DNA of 64,000 nt. It comes from RGIG8748 sp045544515. GTDB lineage: Bacteria; Bacillota; Clostridia; UMGS1810. The translations under genes were made by a program, and so were the position numbers. Below the pieces are notes generated by a model. The model saw only the letters and a program-made list of their open reading frames with translations. It did no database searches and was not told where the DNA came from. The DNA lies in NCBI GenBank assembly GCA_045544515.1, contig JAZPZD010000015.1:62001-126000 (forward strand), read 5' to 3'. Within the stretch, counting starts at the first letter, position 1, and every line of letters begins with the position of its first letter. Shown here one piece after another: positions 23,808-31,714 of this stretch.

Positions 23808-24707
23808 ATGATAAAAGCAACCGATGTTGTAAAAACCTTTGACGGTTTCAAGGCATTAGACGGCGTTACACTAAATGTAAAAAAAGGCTCTGTCTATGGT
23901 TTAGTCGGACCTAACGGCGCCGGAAAGACAACGCTTATAAAGCACCTTACGGGTATATACCAAAGTGACTCTGGCTCTGTTACCATAGACGGACAAAGCA
24001 TATACGAAAACGAAGATACCAAGAAAAAAGCCATATACATAGGCGACGACCTGTATTTCTTCCCGTCGTATTCCATAGAAGATACGGCAAAATTCTACAA
24101 AAGGATATACCCCGCCTGGAGCGACGAAGTGTACGAGAGCTTAAAGGATGTCTTTAAGATAGATACAAAAAGAAAAGTAAAAAGGCTCTCAAAAGGTATG
24201 CAAAAGCAGGTTGCATTCTGGATGGGACTTTCCGCTATGCCAAAGGTACTTATATTAGACGAACCCGTAGACGGTCTGGACCCTGTAATGCGAAGAAATG
24301 TATGGAAGATAATAGTTCAGTTTGTAGCGGAATACGAAACAACTGTTCTTATATCCAGCCACAACCTGAGAGAGCTCGAAGACATATGCGACCATGTGGG
24401 CATTATGTACGAGGGAAAGGTGGTACTGGAAAAATCCCTCGACGACATCAAAGGAAACATACACAAAATCCAGCTTGCATTCGATGGCGAATTTCCCCCA
24501 GAGATATACGAAAAAGCCGAAATTCTCCACAAAGAAACAGTGGGCAGAGTTCACACCGTAATAGCAAAAGGAGTTTCCGATAATCTCGAAGAAGTTTTTG
24601 GATCGTTTAAACCGCTTCTTTGCGACATAATTCCGCTTTCGCTGGAGGAAGTATTTATTTACGAATTGGGAGGTATGGGATATGAGTTTAAAAACATCAT
24701 TATTTAA
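23808..24707 (+). CDS. ABC transporter ATP-binding protein
   Basis: A 299-residue ATPase subunit. Walker A is GPNGAGKTT near residue 36, the signature is LSKGMQKQ near 127, Walker B VLILDEPVDGLDP near 147 and H-loop SSHN near 182. The C-terminal ~90 residues are the usual regulatory extension of export-type ATPases. It overlaps the permease gene by 26 nt. Together with the YtrA-type regulator it forms a module often induced by cell-envelope stress; the substrate is unknown. Confidence 0.93.
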   Translation: MIKATDVVKTFDGFKALDGVTLNVKKGSVYGLVGPNGAGKTTLIKHLTGIYQSDSGSVTIDGQSIYENEDTKKKAIYIGDDLYFFPSYSIEDTAKFYKRIYPAWSDEVYESLKDVFKIDTKRKVKRLSKGMQKQVAFWMGLSAMPKVLILDEPVDGLDPVMRRNVWKIIVQFVAEYETTVLISSHNLRELEDICDHVGIMYEGKVVLEKSLDDIKGNIHKIQLAFDGEFPPEIYEKAEILHKETVGRVHTVIAKGVSDNLEEVFGSFKPLLCDIIPLSLEEVFIYELGGMGYEFKNIII

Positions 24708-26616
24708 CAAAGCAATATTTTTGTCCGACATCAAAAGATACTGGTGGCTTTGCCTTGCAAATACACTTCTTATCATTCTTTGCTGTGTTGTTCCTGTATA
24801 TGATACATGTGTAAACCATCCCTTTTACTCATACGGAGCCAAACCCACCTGGATGGGACTTGGCATTGTTATAAACATAGTCTTTGCCTTGGGAACCGGC
24901 ACAATACTGCTTTCGTATATGCACTTTAACAGCTCGGTTTCCACAATGCACTCTCTGCCCGTTAAACGAAGTGCAATATATGTAACCAAGATGCTCACCG
25001 CACTTTTGTTTATTATCGTGCCGATTGCAGTTTCGTCAGTTCTATTTATATTTATTACATCGTACGGACACTTTGGTGTTTGCGACATCCTCAAATGGCT
25101 CTATCAGGGAATAGTGTATGCACTTTTGATACTCTCTCTTACTGCGATTGTAAATATGATGACAGGAAACCCCATAGGCACAATAGTATTTACGGTAGGC
25201 TTTGCACTTGTGCCGATTGTTTTAATCGCCCTTTTGGACACGGTGTTTTCGGGAGAGGTATACGGGTATTTCGGAAGAATTGACAATTTTGCACAGTATA
25301 TCTACATAGGCGAAAACGGGCTTTTGACCAAAGAGTACGGATTTATATACCCCATACTATCCATTGCATTTTTGGCGGGTGCATACCTGCTATATAAGTT
25401 CAGAAAGAGCGAAAAACACAGCGAGGTGATTTCTTTCAAATTCCTTGTACCGCTTTTTATCGGTATAATCTCTTCCGTTGCAAGCGGAATGAGTTTTGTG
25501 TACTTTAGTGAATTTCTCGGTATTCACAGCATTTTTACAATTATCCCCTTTGGTGTTTTGGGCACGCTCGTGGCTTTTATGGTGTACAAAAAATCCGTTT
25601 CGCTAAAGGGAACATTAAGACCTGTAGCTATTTACCTTGTATGTATACTCTGCTTTATAGGCTCTGTGAAATTTGACCTTACGGGATACGAAAGACGCCT
25701 GCCCCCGCTATCCGATATACAAAGCGTTTCCATAGAGCAGATAAAATACTCACCCTATGACAATGTGCCCGAATTTACAAGTGAAAAGGACATACAAAAT
25801 GTGCTCAAACTCCATCAGCATTGCATAGATATAAAAGAAGACAGTTCCAGAGGCTTTTCCGATGTGTATATGCCGATTTGCTATACGCTAAAAAACGGCA
25901 AGCAGATTTTCAGAAAATACGATCTGAACTACGAAACCGACGAGGCATTCTTAAAACCTCTGTTTGAAACAAGAGAATACAGAATATCAAAATTTCCTCT
26001 CATAGACGGAAAGAAAAGAGACTTTACGCAGATAAGTATTTCGGACAGACGCTTTGCAAATGAAACATATTTGACCCTTTATCCCGACAACGAGGATATG
26101 GAAAAAATCCTCTCATCACTAAAAAAAGATATGTCCAATGCAACATATGAGGATTTGACACAAAGGCGTGGCATATCACCTGTAAGGATTTCTGTGTCGT
26201 GGAATGAGGAATTTAAAAACGAAAACACAGATACGGAGCCCAAGGTTGAAACCCGTTCTAATTCCGATACCTTCAGCGTGTATTCTTCGTATATAAACAC
26301 TATTGATATTTTAAGCAAACTGGGTTACTATGACGCTGTTCCAAAGGTGAGCGACATTGCGTTCCTGACCATATCTGTAAGGAGCACTATGGACGACAAG
26401 GAGGTCACATCCTGCGATGTGACTGACACCCGGGAGATATCTCAAATCTACAGTATATATGAGGATATGCTCTCGGGCAAGCACTACAGAGAGTACGGAC
26501 AAAACACAATAGATGTGTATCTTACATACACTCTTAATAACTCTCATGTGTTTGACATTTCGTGCACATACGACCGCGAGGCACTGCCGAGTGAACTAAA
26601 AAAATATATTCAATAA
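24682..26616 (+). CDS. ABC-2-type membrane protein of the YtrA-linked transporter
   Basis: A 644-residue protein. The first ~330 residues carry six to nine hydrophobic segments in the layout of an ABC-2 permease (LCLANTLLIILCCVVPVYD; MHSLPVKRSAIYVTKML). The last ~310 residues are soluble and probably extracytoplasmic, without a recognised domain. GGGAGG lies upstream of the ATG inside the ATPase gene. It is longer than most ABC-2 permeases because of the C-terminal half. It ends the operon ahead of a strong hairpin. Confidence 0.85.
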   Translation: MSLKTSLFNKAIFLSDIKRYWWLCLANTLLIILCCVVPVYDTCVNHPFYSYGAKPTWMGLGIVINIVFALGTGTILLSYMHFNSSVSTMHSLPVKRSAIYVTKMLTALLFIIVPIAVSSVLFIFITSYGHFGVCDILKWLYQGIVYALLILSLTAIVNMMTGNPIGTIVFTVGFALVPIVLIALLDTVFSGEVYGYFGRIDNFAQYIYIGENGLLTKEYGFIYPILSIAFLAGAYLLYKFRKSEKHSEVISFKFLVPLFIGIISSVASGMSFVYFSEFLGIHSIFTIIPFGVLGTLVAFMVYKKSVSLKGTLRPVAIYLVCILCFIGSVKFDLTGYERRLPPLSDIQSVSIEQIKYSPYDNVPEFTSEKDIQNVLKLHQHCIDIKEDSSRGFSDVYMPICYTLKNGKQIFRKYDLNYETDEAFLKPLFETREYRISKFPLIDGKKRDFTQISISDRRFANETYLTLYPDNEDMEKILSSLKKDMSNATYEDLTQRRGISPVRISVSWNEEFKNENTDTEPKVETRSNSDTFSVYSSYINTIDILSKLGYYDAVPKVSDIAFLTISVRSTMDDKEVTSCDVTDTREISQIYSIYEDMLSGKHYREYGQNTIDVYLTYTLNNSHVFDISCTYDREALPSELKKYIQ

Positions 26617-26618
26617 AA

Positions 26619-26648
26619 AATCGGGGCGATGAAATCATCGCCCCGATT
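26619..26648 (+). terminator. Terminator of the GntR-ABC operon
   Basis: AATCGGGGCGATG pairs with CATCGCCCCGATT around a short loop. The tail GAACTTTT is only moderately T-rich. The candidate structured RNA begins 9 nt downstream. Confidence 0.7.
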
Positions 26649-26656
26649 GAACTTTT

Positions 26657-26902
26657 GGGGATAGGAAAATAAGATGCAGAATAAGCGAACTGAACCGAAG
26701 CAAGCGTGATTGCGAGGGGGACCCGACGGCGTACAAAGGTACGCCGAGAGGTGAAGTTCGTTTAGAGCTTATAGGCTAAAAATTCAAGAAAGCTGCAAAA
26801 ATTGCAGCTTTCTACATAAATTTAGTGTTTTTCTGATGTTTTTAAACTGTAAGATGTCATAAGTCAAGCCTATAAGCGTTCTGCGCTTTATTTTACATCC
26901 CC
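26657..26902 (+). ncRNA. Candidate structured RNA, multi-stem (~246 nt)
   Basis: The outer stem is GGGGAT/ATCCCC (26657-26662, 26897-26902), AAAATAA/TTATTTT, GCAGAA/TTCTGC. Inside are AGCGAAC/GTTCGTT (26684-26690, 26756-26762) enclosing a GCAA/TTGC hairpin and an 8-bp CGGCGTAC/GTACGCCG hairpin; GCTTATAGGCT/AGCCTATAAGC (26767-26777, 26867-26877); and a 12-bp hairpin at 26787-26813. No ORF or RBS explains it. The plus strand is preferred because of GACCCGACGG...CCGAGAGGTGAAG, which recalls from memory raiA-type clostridial RNAs, but family and strand are unproven. A rubredoxin gene lies just to the right. Confidence 0.62.
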
Positions 26903-26906
26903 AATT

Positions 26907-27062
26907 TTATTCTTCATCAAATGCGTCTTTACCCAGACCGCAAGTCGGGCATACCCAATCCTCGGGTACATCCTCCCATGCTGTGCCGGGAGCTACGCCG
27001 TTGTCGGGGTCACCTAACGCCTCGTCATAAACATAACCGCAAGGGCAAACATATTTTTTCAT
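26907..27062 (-). CDS. Rubredoxin with shortened first metal loop
   Basis: A 51-residue redox protein carrying one iron on four Cys. The second motif CPTCG (Cys38, Cys41) and the conserved core DPDNGVAPGTAWEDVPEDW are standard. The first motif reads VCPCGYVYD, i.e. C-x-C-G rather than the usual C-x-x-C-G, so one residue is missing in the metal loop. AAAAGGAGG precedes the ATG. It lies downstream of an amino-acid ABC operon and may be read from it, since no clear terminator separates them. In anaerobes rubredoxins serve in oxygen and peroxide detoxification. Confidence 0.93.
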   Translation of the reverse strand: MKKYVCPCGYVYDEALGDPDNGVAPGTAWEDVPEDWVCPTCGLGKDAFDEE

Positions 27063-27112
27063 AACTAAAAACCTCCTTTTTATAATATATTAACCATAAA
27101 TCCAAAAATTAT

Positions 27113-27856
27113 TTAAAGCAGTTTTGCAAGAAAGCTCTGAAGTCTTTCGCTTTTTGGCGACTGAAAGATTTCGTCAGGGGTGCCCCTCTCTATTATTTGT
27201 CCGCCGTCCATAAACACAACCTCGTCTGCAACCTCTCTGGCAAAACCCATCTCGTGAGTTACCACAATCATTGTCATACCCTCTTTGGCAAGCTCTTTCA
27301 TAACATCAAGAACCTCGCCGACCATTTCGGGATCGAGTGCCGATGTTGGCTCGTCAAAGAGCATAACCTCGGGAGCCATACAAAGTGCCCGAACAATAGC
27401 TACTCTCTGCTTTTGTCCGCCCGAAAGCTGTGCAGGATAGGCATCAGCTCTGTCTGCAAGACCTACTCTTTCAAGTAGTTCCATAGCTTTCTTTTCGGCT
27501 TCTTCCTTGGATATTTTGAGAAGCTTTACTGGAGCTATTGTAAGGTTTTTAAGTATTGTCATATGCGGAAAGAGATTAAACTGCTGGAAAACCATCCCCA
27601 TTTTTCTACGCATAAGGTTGATATCCGTCTTTGCAGCCAAAATGTCTGTGCCTTCCAGAAGGATGTGTCCTTCGGTGGGTTCCTCCAAGAGATTGAGCGA
27701 GCGAAGAAGTGTGGATTTTCCGCTACCCGATGGGCCGATTATTACCACAACTCTGCCCTTTTGGAACTCTATGGAAACATCGTCTAACGCTTTTACACTG
27801 CCGTCCAAATAATGTTTCTTTAAATTCTGTACACTTATAAGAGAATTATCTTTCAT
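27113..27856 (-). CDS. Polar amino-acid ABC transporter ATP-binding protein
   Basis: A 247-residue GlnQ/HisP-type ATPase. Walker A GPSGSGKSTLLRSLN near residue 38, signature LSGGQKQRVAIVRAL near 138, Walker B VMLFDEPTSALDPE near 158, H-loop VTHEMGFAREVAD near 195. The ATG at 27856 is preferred (AAAGGAG about 10 nt upstream); it overlaps the permease stop by 11 nt. It energises uptake together with the permease and binding protein upstream. Substrate is likely a polar amino acid; which one is not evident. Confidence 0.95.
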   Translation of the reverse strand: MKDNSLISVQNLKKHYLDGSVKALDDVSIEFQKGRVVVIIGPSGSGKSTLLRSLNLLEEPTEGHILLEGTDILAAKTDINLMRRKMGMVFQQFNLFPHMTILKNLTIAPVKLLKISKEEAEKKAMELLERVGLADRADAYPAQLSGGQKQRVAIVRALCMAPEVMLFDEPTSALDPEMVGEVLDVMKELAKEGMTMIVVTHEMGFAREVADEVVFMDGGQIIERGTPDEIFQSPKSERLQSFLAKLL

Positions 27857-29231
27857 TGTTTCTAAGTCTCCTTTCAAGTATACCGACCAGTCTGGAAAGA
27901 CCCAGTACCATAATAAGATAAATAACAGCCACTGCCACAAGCGGCATAAACGGACTGTATGTTGCCGAACGGATTGCATTACCTGCATACATAAGGTCGC
28001 CCAGACCTATGTAGAAAGCAACCGAGGTTTCCTTTAACAGTACGACAAATTCGTTGGCAAGTGCGGGCAGTACCGCCTTGAATGCTTGCGGAAATACTAT
28101 GTACATCATAGTCTGCATATAGTTAAAGCCAAGGCTTCTGCCTGCCTCTATCTGTCCGTCGTCTACGCTCATAATTCCGCCTCGGACAATCTCGGCAACA
28201 TATGCACCCGAGTTAAGACCAAAGCACACAACCGCCGACAAAAACTTGTCCACGCCAAGCGGCATAAATATAACAAAGTAGATAATCATTATCTGCACAA
28301 CGGCAGGCGTTCCTCTGATTACTGTGAGATAAATCTGTGCAACAGAGTTAAAAAACTTAAGAACGATGCCGTGCTTGGTGGTTTTTAAATATGTGCAGCG
28401 TACAAACGCCACAAGAAAGCCCAGGATTATACCGATAATAAGAGCACAGAAGGTGAGCTTTATCGTAACCCACAGACCTTTGAAGATGGTTTTCCATCTG
28501 TCGTGCTTTAAAAAGTTTATCTCAAAGTCCTTTTTGATGCTGTTGTATATCTTGGCAATACCCTCCTTGGTTTCGGGTTTTTGGGTGCTTATGCGTGCCT
28601 CAAAGCATTCCACAAAGCCCTTGTTTACATTAGTGGAGAGAATGTCTTTTTCTTCTGTTTTGCCATCGGGGGTAGTTACGGTTATCTTCTTTATCTTCTT
28701 TACTTCTTCTTTGATATCCGTTATACCGCCGTATACCGCATTTACCGCCTCATCGGAGGTGTATATTTTAAATCCGTCCTTGGTTTCGTAGATAACCAGA
28801 TTGACATTTTTGGTAATCTTTTTAGCATATTCAAGAGAGCTTACAATCTGCTGTTCAAACTCCATCTTAAAATCAAGCGACGACTTAAACATTGTGCCGT
28901 TCTTTTTCTTAACATCAGCAGCAAGATATGTATTGTACGAGGGCGAAACTGTTCCGTAAACATCAAGAGTTTCCACAAGACAGTTTAGGGTAATGTCCTT
29001 TTCGTCGCCATACGACATATCCGTTACTTTTATTTGGTTGTTATCGGCGATATATTTTAGCGTATTGGTAACTGCAATGGCGTCGAAACCCGAATTTACT
29101 ATTTTCTCTGCCTCGCTTTGCGAAATTTCGCCCGCATATGTTGAAGTGCGGATTTCGTATACACAACCCAAAACAACTATCGCCGCAATAAAGACTGCTA
29201 TAATACTATATATCAGCTTCTTTTTGTTCAT
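27846..29231 (-). CDS. Amino-acid ABC permease with long N-terminal extracytoplasmic domain
   Basis: A 461-residue protein, about twice the length of ordinary HisM/GlnP permeases. After one membrane segment (residues 6-26), residues about 30-240 are hydrophilic and should lie outside the membrane. They are not a recognisable periplasmic-binding fold. The last ~215 residues are a typical permease (IKLTFCALIIGIILGFLVAF; AYVAEIVRGGIMSVDDGQIEAGRSLG with the EAA motif; LANEFVVLLKETS). It is co-transcribed with the ATPase and the separate binding protein. The role of the extra domain is unknown. Confidence 0.9.
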   Translation of the reverse strand: MNKKKLIYSIIAVFIAAIVVLGCVYEIRTSTYAGEISQSEAEKIVNSGFDAIAVTNTLKYIADNNQIKVTDMSYGDEKDITLNCLVETLDVYGTVSPSYNTYLAADVKKKNGTMFKSSLDFKMEFEQQIVSSLEYAKKITKNVNLVIYETKDGFKIYTSDEAVNAVYGGITDIKEEVKKIKKITVTTPDGKTEEKDILSTNVNKGFVECFEARISTQKPETKEGIAKIYNSIKKDFEINFLKHDRWKTIFKGLWVTIKLTFCALIIGIILGFLVAFVRCTYLKTTKHGIVLKFFNSVAQIYLTVIRGTPAVVQIMIIYFVIFMPLGVDKFLSAVVCFGLNSGAYVAEIVRGGIMSVDDGQIEAGRSLGFNYMQTMMYIVFPQAFKAVLPALANEFVVLLKETSVAFYIGLGDLMYAGNAIRSATYSPFMPLVAVAVIYLIMVLGLSRLVGILERRLRNNER

Positions 29232-29323
29232 TTCTTCACAATCCTTTGAAATTTCTTACAATAAAATATACTGCAAGAACAGTATAACTATCCTTGCAGC
29301 ATAATTTGTATAGTTTAAAAAAA

Positions 29324-30082
29324 TTATTCAGCCTTGATGTACTCGGCAATGATTTCGTCTATTTTGCCCGCTGCTGTAAGCTTTTCTAAAGCTGCATTGA
29401 TTTTGTCAAGAAGCTCTGTGTTCTCCTTGGAAATAGCTATTGCATAGTCTTCTATAGCATATTCTGTGTCGAGAATTACAAGACCTTCGTTGTCTTTTAC
29501 AAATGCCTTTGCAGGTTCATTGTCGATGATAACTGCATCAACATCTCCGCCCTTTAATGCGATAACTGCGTCTGCACCCTTGGAGTAGCTTATAACATTG
29601 TCCTCGCCGTAGTCGTCTTTGGAATAGATATCGCCTGTTGTTCCGAGCTGTGTACCGATCTTCTTGCCTTCTAAATCATCAAGAGATTTGATATCGGAAT
29701 CTTCATTAACGATAACAACCTGCACACCTGTAGCATAGCTGGAGGTAAAGTCTACCTCTTCCTTACGCTCGTCGGTAACTGTCATACCAGCCATACCAAA
29801 GTCAACCTCACCCTTCTGAACAGAAGTGATGATAGAATCAAATTCCATGTCAACTATTTCGAGTTTTGCACCGATTTCTTCTGCTATTGCACCTGCAATG
29901 TCAACATCGATACCCTTGAATTCTTCGCCCTCTTTGTATTCATATGGAGGGAAAGCTGCATTTGTACCCATTTTGATTACAACTTCTTCCTCGGCTGTGT
30001 CCTTTTCACCGCAGGAGGTTAAAACTGCAGCACAGGATAATACAAGTGCAAAAACTAAAACCAATGATAATAACTTTTTCAT
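29324..30082 (-). CDS. Amino-acid ABC transporter substrate-binding lipoprotein
   Basis: A 252-residue SBP_bac_3 family lipoprotein. The signal peptide MKKLLSLVLVFALVLSCAAV is followed by lipobox LTSC. The mature part begins with an acidic linker and has the family segments FPPYEYKEGEEFKGIDVDI and DFGMAGMTVTDERKEEVDFT. The ATG at 30082 has AAAGGAGAT upstream; the longer ORF adds 23 residues before the signal peptide. It is the first gene of the operon SBP-permease-ATPase. Confidence 0.95.
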   Translation of the reverse strand: MKKLLSLVLVFALVLSCAAVLTSCGEKDTAEEEVVIKMGTNAAFPPYEYKEGEEFKGIDVDIAGAIAEEIGAKLEIVDMEFDSIITSVQKGEVDFGMAGMTVTDERKEEVDFTSSYATGVQVVIVNEDSDIKSLDDLEGKKIGTQLGTTGDIYSKDDYGEDNVISYSKGADAVIALKGGDVDAVIIDNEPAKAFVKDNEGLVILDTEYAIEDYAIAISKENTELLDKINAALEKLTAAGKIDEIIAEYIKAE

Positions 30083-30139
30083 TTTCTTATCTCCTTTTTT
30101 AATATATTGCATAAATACTATGCATAAATTTCTATTTGA

Positions 30140-30168
30140 ATTATATCCCAATTAATCCCTTTTGTCAA
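30140..30168 (-). promoter_or_regulatory. Promoter of the amino-acid ABC operon
   Basis: Perfect TTGACA (30163-30168), 17-nt spacer, perfect TATAAT (30140-30145) on the minus strand. Confidence 0.8.
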
Positions 30169-30210
30169 CTGTTTGAGTGATTTAGGCATTACTTTTTGCA
30201 TTTTATGTAT

Positions 30211-30248
30211 AAAAACAGTGCATAAAAATGTTTTTATGCACTGTTTTT
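30211..30248 (-). terminator. Terminator of htrA
   Basis: An 18-bp AT-rich stem (AAAAACAGTGCATAAAAA with its complement) lies directly after the htrA stop, with a T5 run. Confidence 0.75.
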
Positions 30249-30250
30249 AA

Positions 30251-31636
30251 TTAATCGGGAATTTCTTCGCCAAGAACTATTGTTATTTTCTTATTCTGAC
30301 CTTGTCTGTAAATCTCAAGCTCAAACTTGTCACCGGGCTGGTGTTTATTCTTTATCTCATTGATTTCTTCTACTGTTGCAACCTTTTTGCCATCACATTT
30401 TACTATGATATCGCCAATCTTGACACCGCCCATATATGCGGGGGAGTCGGGTGTCATACTGGAAACATACACACCCACAACAAGATTGTACGCCTTGGCG
30501 TCCTCTTCGGTTACAGCTCTTCCGCCGATACCGATTACAGGTCTGCCTGTTACATAACCTCGGTCTATAAGGTCGGAAATTATCGGTTTTGCCTCGTCTA
30601 TGGGGATAGCAAATCCAAGACCTTCAAGAGTTGACGAAGAAATCTTTGCGGTGTTTATTCCTATAAGGTGTCCGTAGGCATTAACCAGTGCACCGCCCGA
30701 ATTACCAGGGTTAATTGCAGCATCGGTCTGTATGAGGTTGAGCTGCTTTTCTTCTATGGTAACACTTCTGTTAAGACCGCTTATTATACCCTGAGTGGTA
30801 GTGCCTGCAAATTCCTGACCCAGAGGGTTTCCTATTGCAATGGCGGTATCTCCTACTCTTAATTCCGAGCTTTTGCCCATCTGTGCAAAGGTAAGCCCCT
30901 CTGCCTCTATCTTTAAAACTGCAAGGTCTGTTCTCGAATCTGTACCGATGAGCCTTGCCTTGTATTCCTCGTTGGTGTTTAAGATGACAATTATCTCATT
31001 TGCACCTTCTACAACATGGTTGTTGGTAACGACATAGCCGTCCTTGCTTATTATTACGCCCGAGCCGCTGCTCTTCTCCACCTCGGAGCCCGAACCGCCG
31101 CCGTAAAACCCAAAGCCAAAACCGTAGGGGTTAGTAGTCACCTTTGCCTTGTTTATAATTCCTACAACAGCAGGGCCCACCTTGTCTACAATCTCGGGTG
31201 TGGAAAGTGCATCTGCCTTGGAAGATGCAACTATTGCATTGGCAACAACCTTGCTGCCCTTGGTTTCCTTTTGGGGCTGTTTTGCGTCATTGTCATTTTT
31301 TATATTAGACGAAATATAGTTGGCAAGCCTCGGAACATATACCGTACCCGAAACGGATACCGCTGCAGTAAGTACGATTGCAAGCACAAAAGCATATACA
31401 GGGATATGTCTTTTTTTCTTCTGCTTTATGTTGGTATTATAGAATGTAGTTGTCTGCGAGCAGCCGCCATTATCAGAAAAATCTCCATAGGAGTTTCCCG
31501 ATGTGTTATAGTCTGCGGTGCTCTCATATACACCGTCGGTATCGTTATATGAAAAGCTCTCGTTTTCCTGTGTCTTTGCACGGTCACTTTCTATGTTGTT
31601 TTCAAAATCGTCTTTGAACCATTTGTAATCGTCCAT
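30251..31636 (-). CDS. HtrA-like trypsin-type serine protease with PDZ domain
   Basis: A 461-residue membrane-anchored protease for envelope quality control. A 75-residue acidic cytoplasmic tail precedes one membrane segment (residues 79-100). The catalytic triad is visible as His207 (TNNHVVE), Asp237 (RTDLAVL) and Ser313 (NPGNSGGALV), followed by a C-terminal PDZ domain (GVYVSSMTPDSPAYMGGVKIGDIIV). A Gly/Phe-rich loop (YGFGFGFYGG) precedes the protease core. Three 11-bp-spaced half-sites upstream suggest control by the neighbouring two-component system, as CssRS controls htrA in Bacillus. Confidence 0.95.
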   Translation of the reverse strand: MDDYKWFKDDFENNIESDRAKTQENESFSYNDTDGVYESTADYNTSGNSYGDFSDNGGCSQTTTFYNTNIKQKKKRHIPVYAFVLAIVLTAAVSVSGTVYVPRLANYISSNIKNDNDAKQPQKETKGSKVVANAIVASSKADALSTPEIVDKVGPAVVGIINKAKVTTNPYGFGFGFYGGGSGSEVEKSSGSGVIISKDGYVVTNNHVVEGANEIIVILNTNEEYKARLIGTDSRTDLAVLKIEAEGLTFAQMGKSSELRVGDTAIAIGNPLGQEFAGTTTQGIISGLNRSVTIEEKQLNLIQTDAAINPGNSGGALVNAYGHLIGINTAKISSSTLEGLGFAIPIDEAKPIISDLIDRGYVTGRPVIGIGGRAVTEEDAKAYNLVVGVYVSSMTPDSPAYMGGVKIGDIIVKCDGKKVATVEEINEIKNKHQPGDKFELEIYRQGQNKKITIVLGEEIPD

Positions 31637-31667
31637 AATAAGACCTCCTTACATCTCTGTTAATTAC

Positions 31668-31710
31668 ATACTACCACACTAATTTGAATAAACTGTGAAT
31701 AAAATGTGAA
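31668..31710 (-). promoter_or_regulatory. htrA promoter with OmpR-type direct repeats
   Basis: On the minus strand TTCACA, TTCACA and TTCAAA (31705-31710, 31694-31699, 31683-31688) are spaced exactly 11 bp, the pitch of OmpR/PhoP-family binding sites. A -10-like TAGTAT follows at 31668-31673 with no good -35, as expected for an activated promoter. Confidence 0.65.
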
Positions 31711-31714
31711 AAGT

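Noticed and set aside
27857..27988. 44-residue N-terminal extension of the ABC ATPase ORF
   Set aside because: It overlaps the end of the permease gene; the internal ATG at 27856 has an SD and begins at the usual position for this family.
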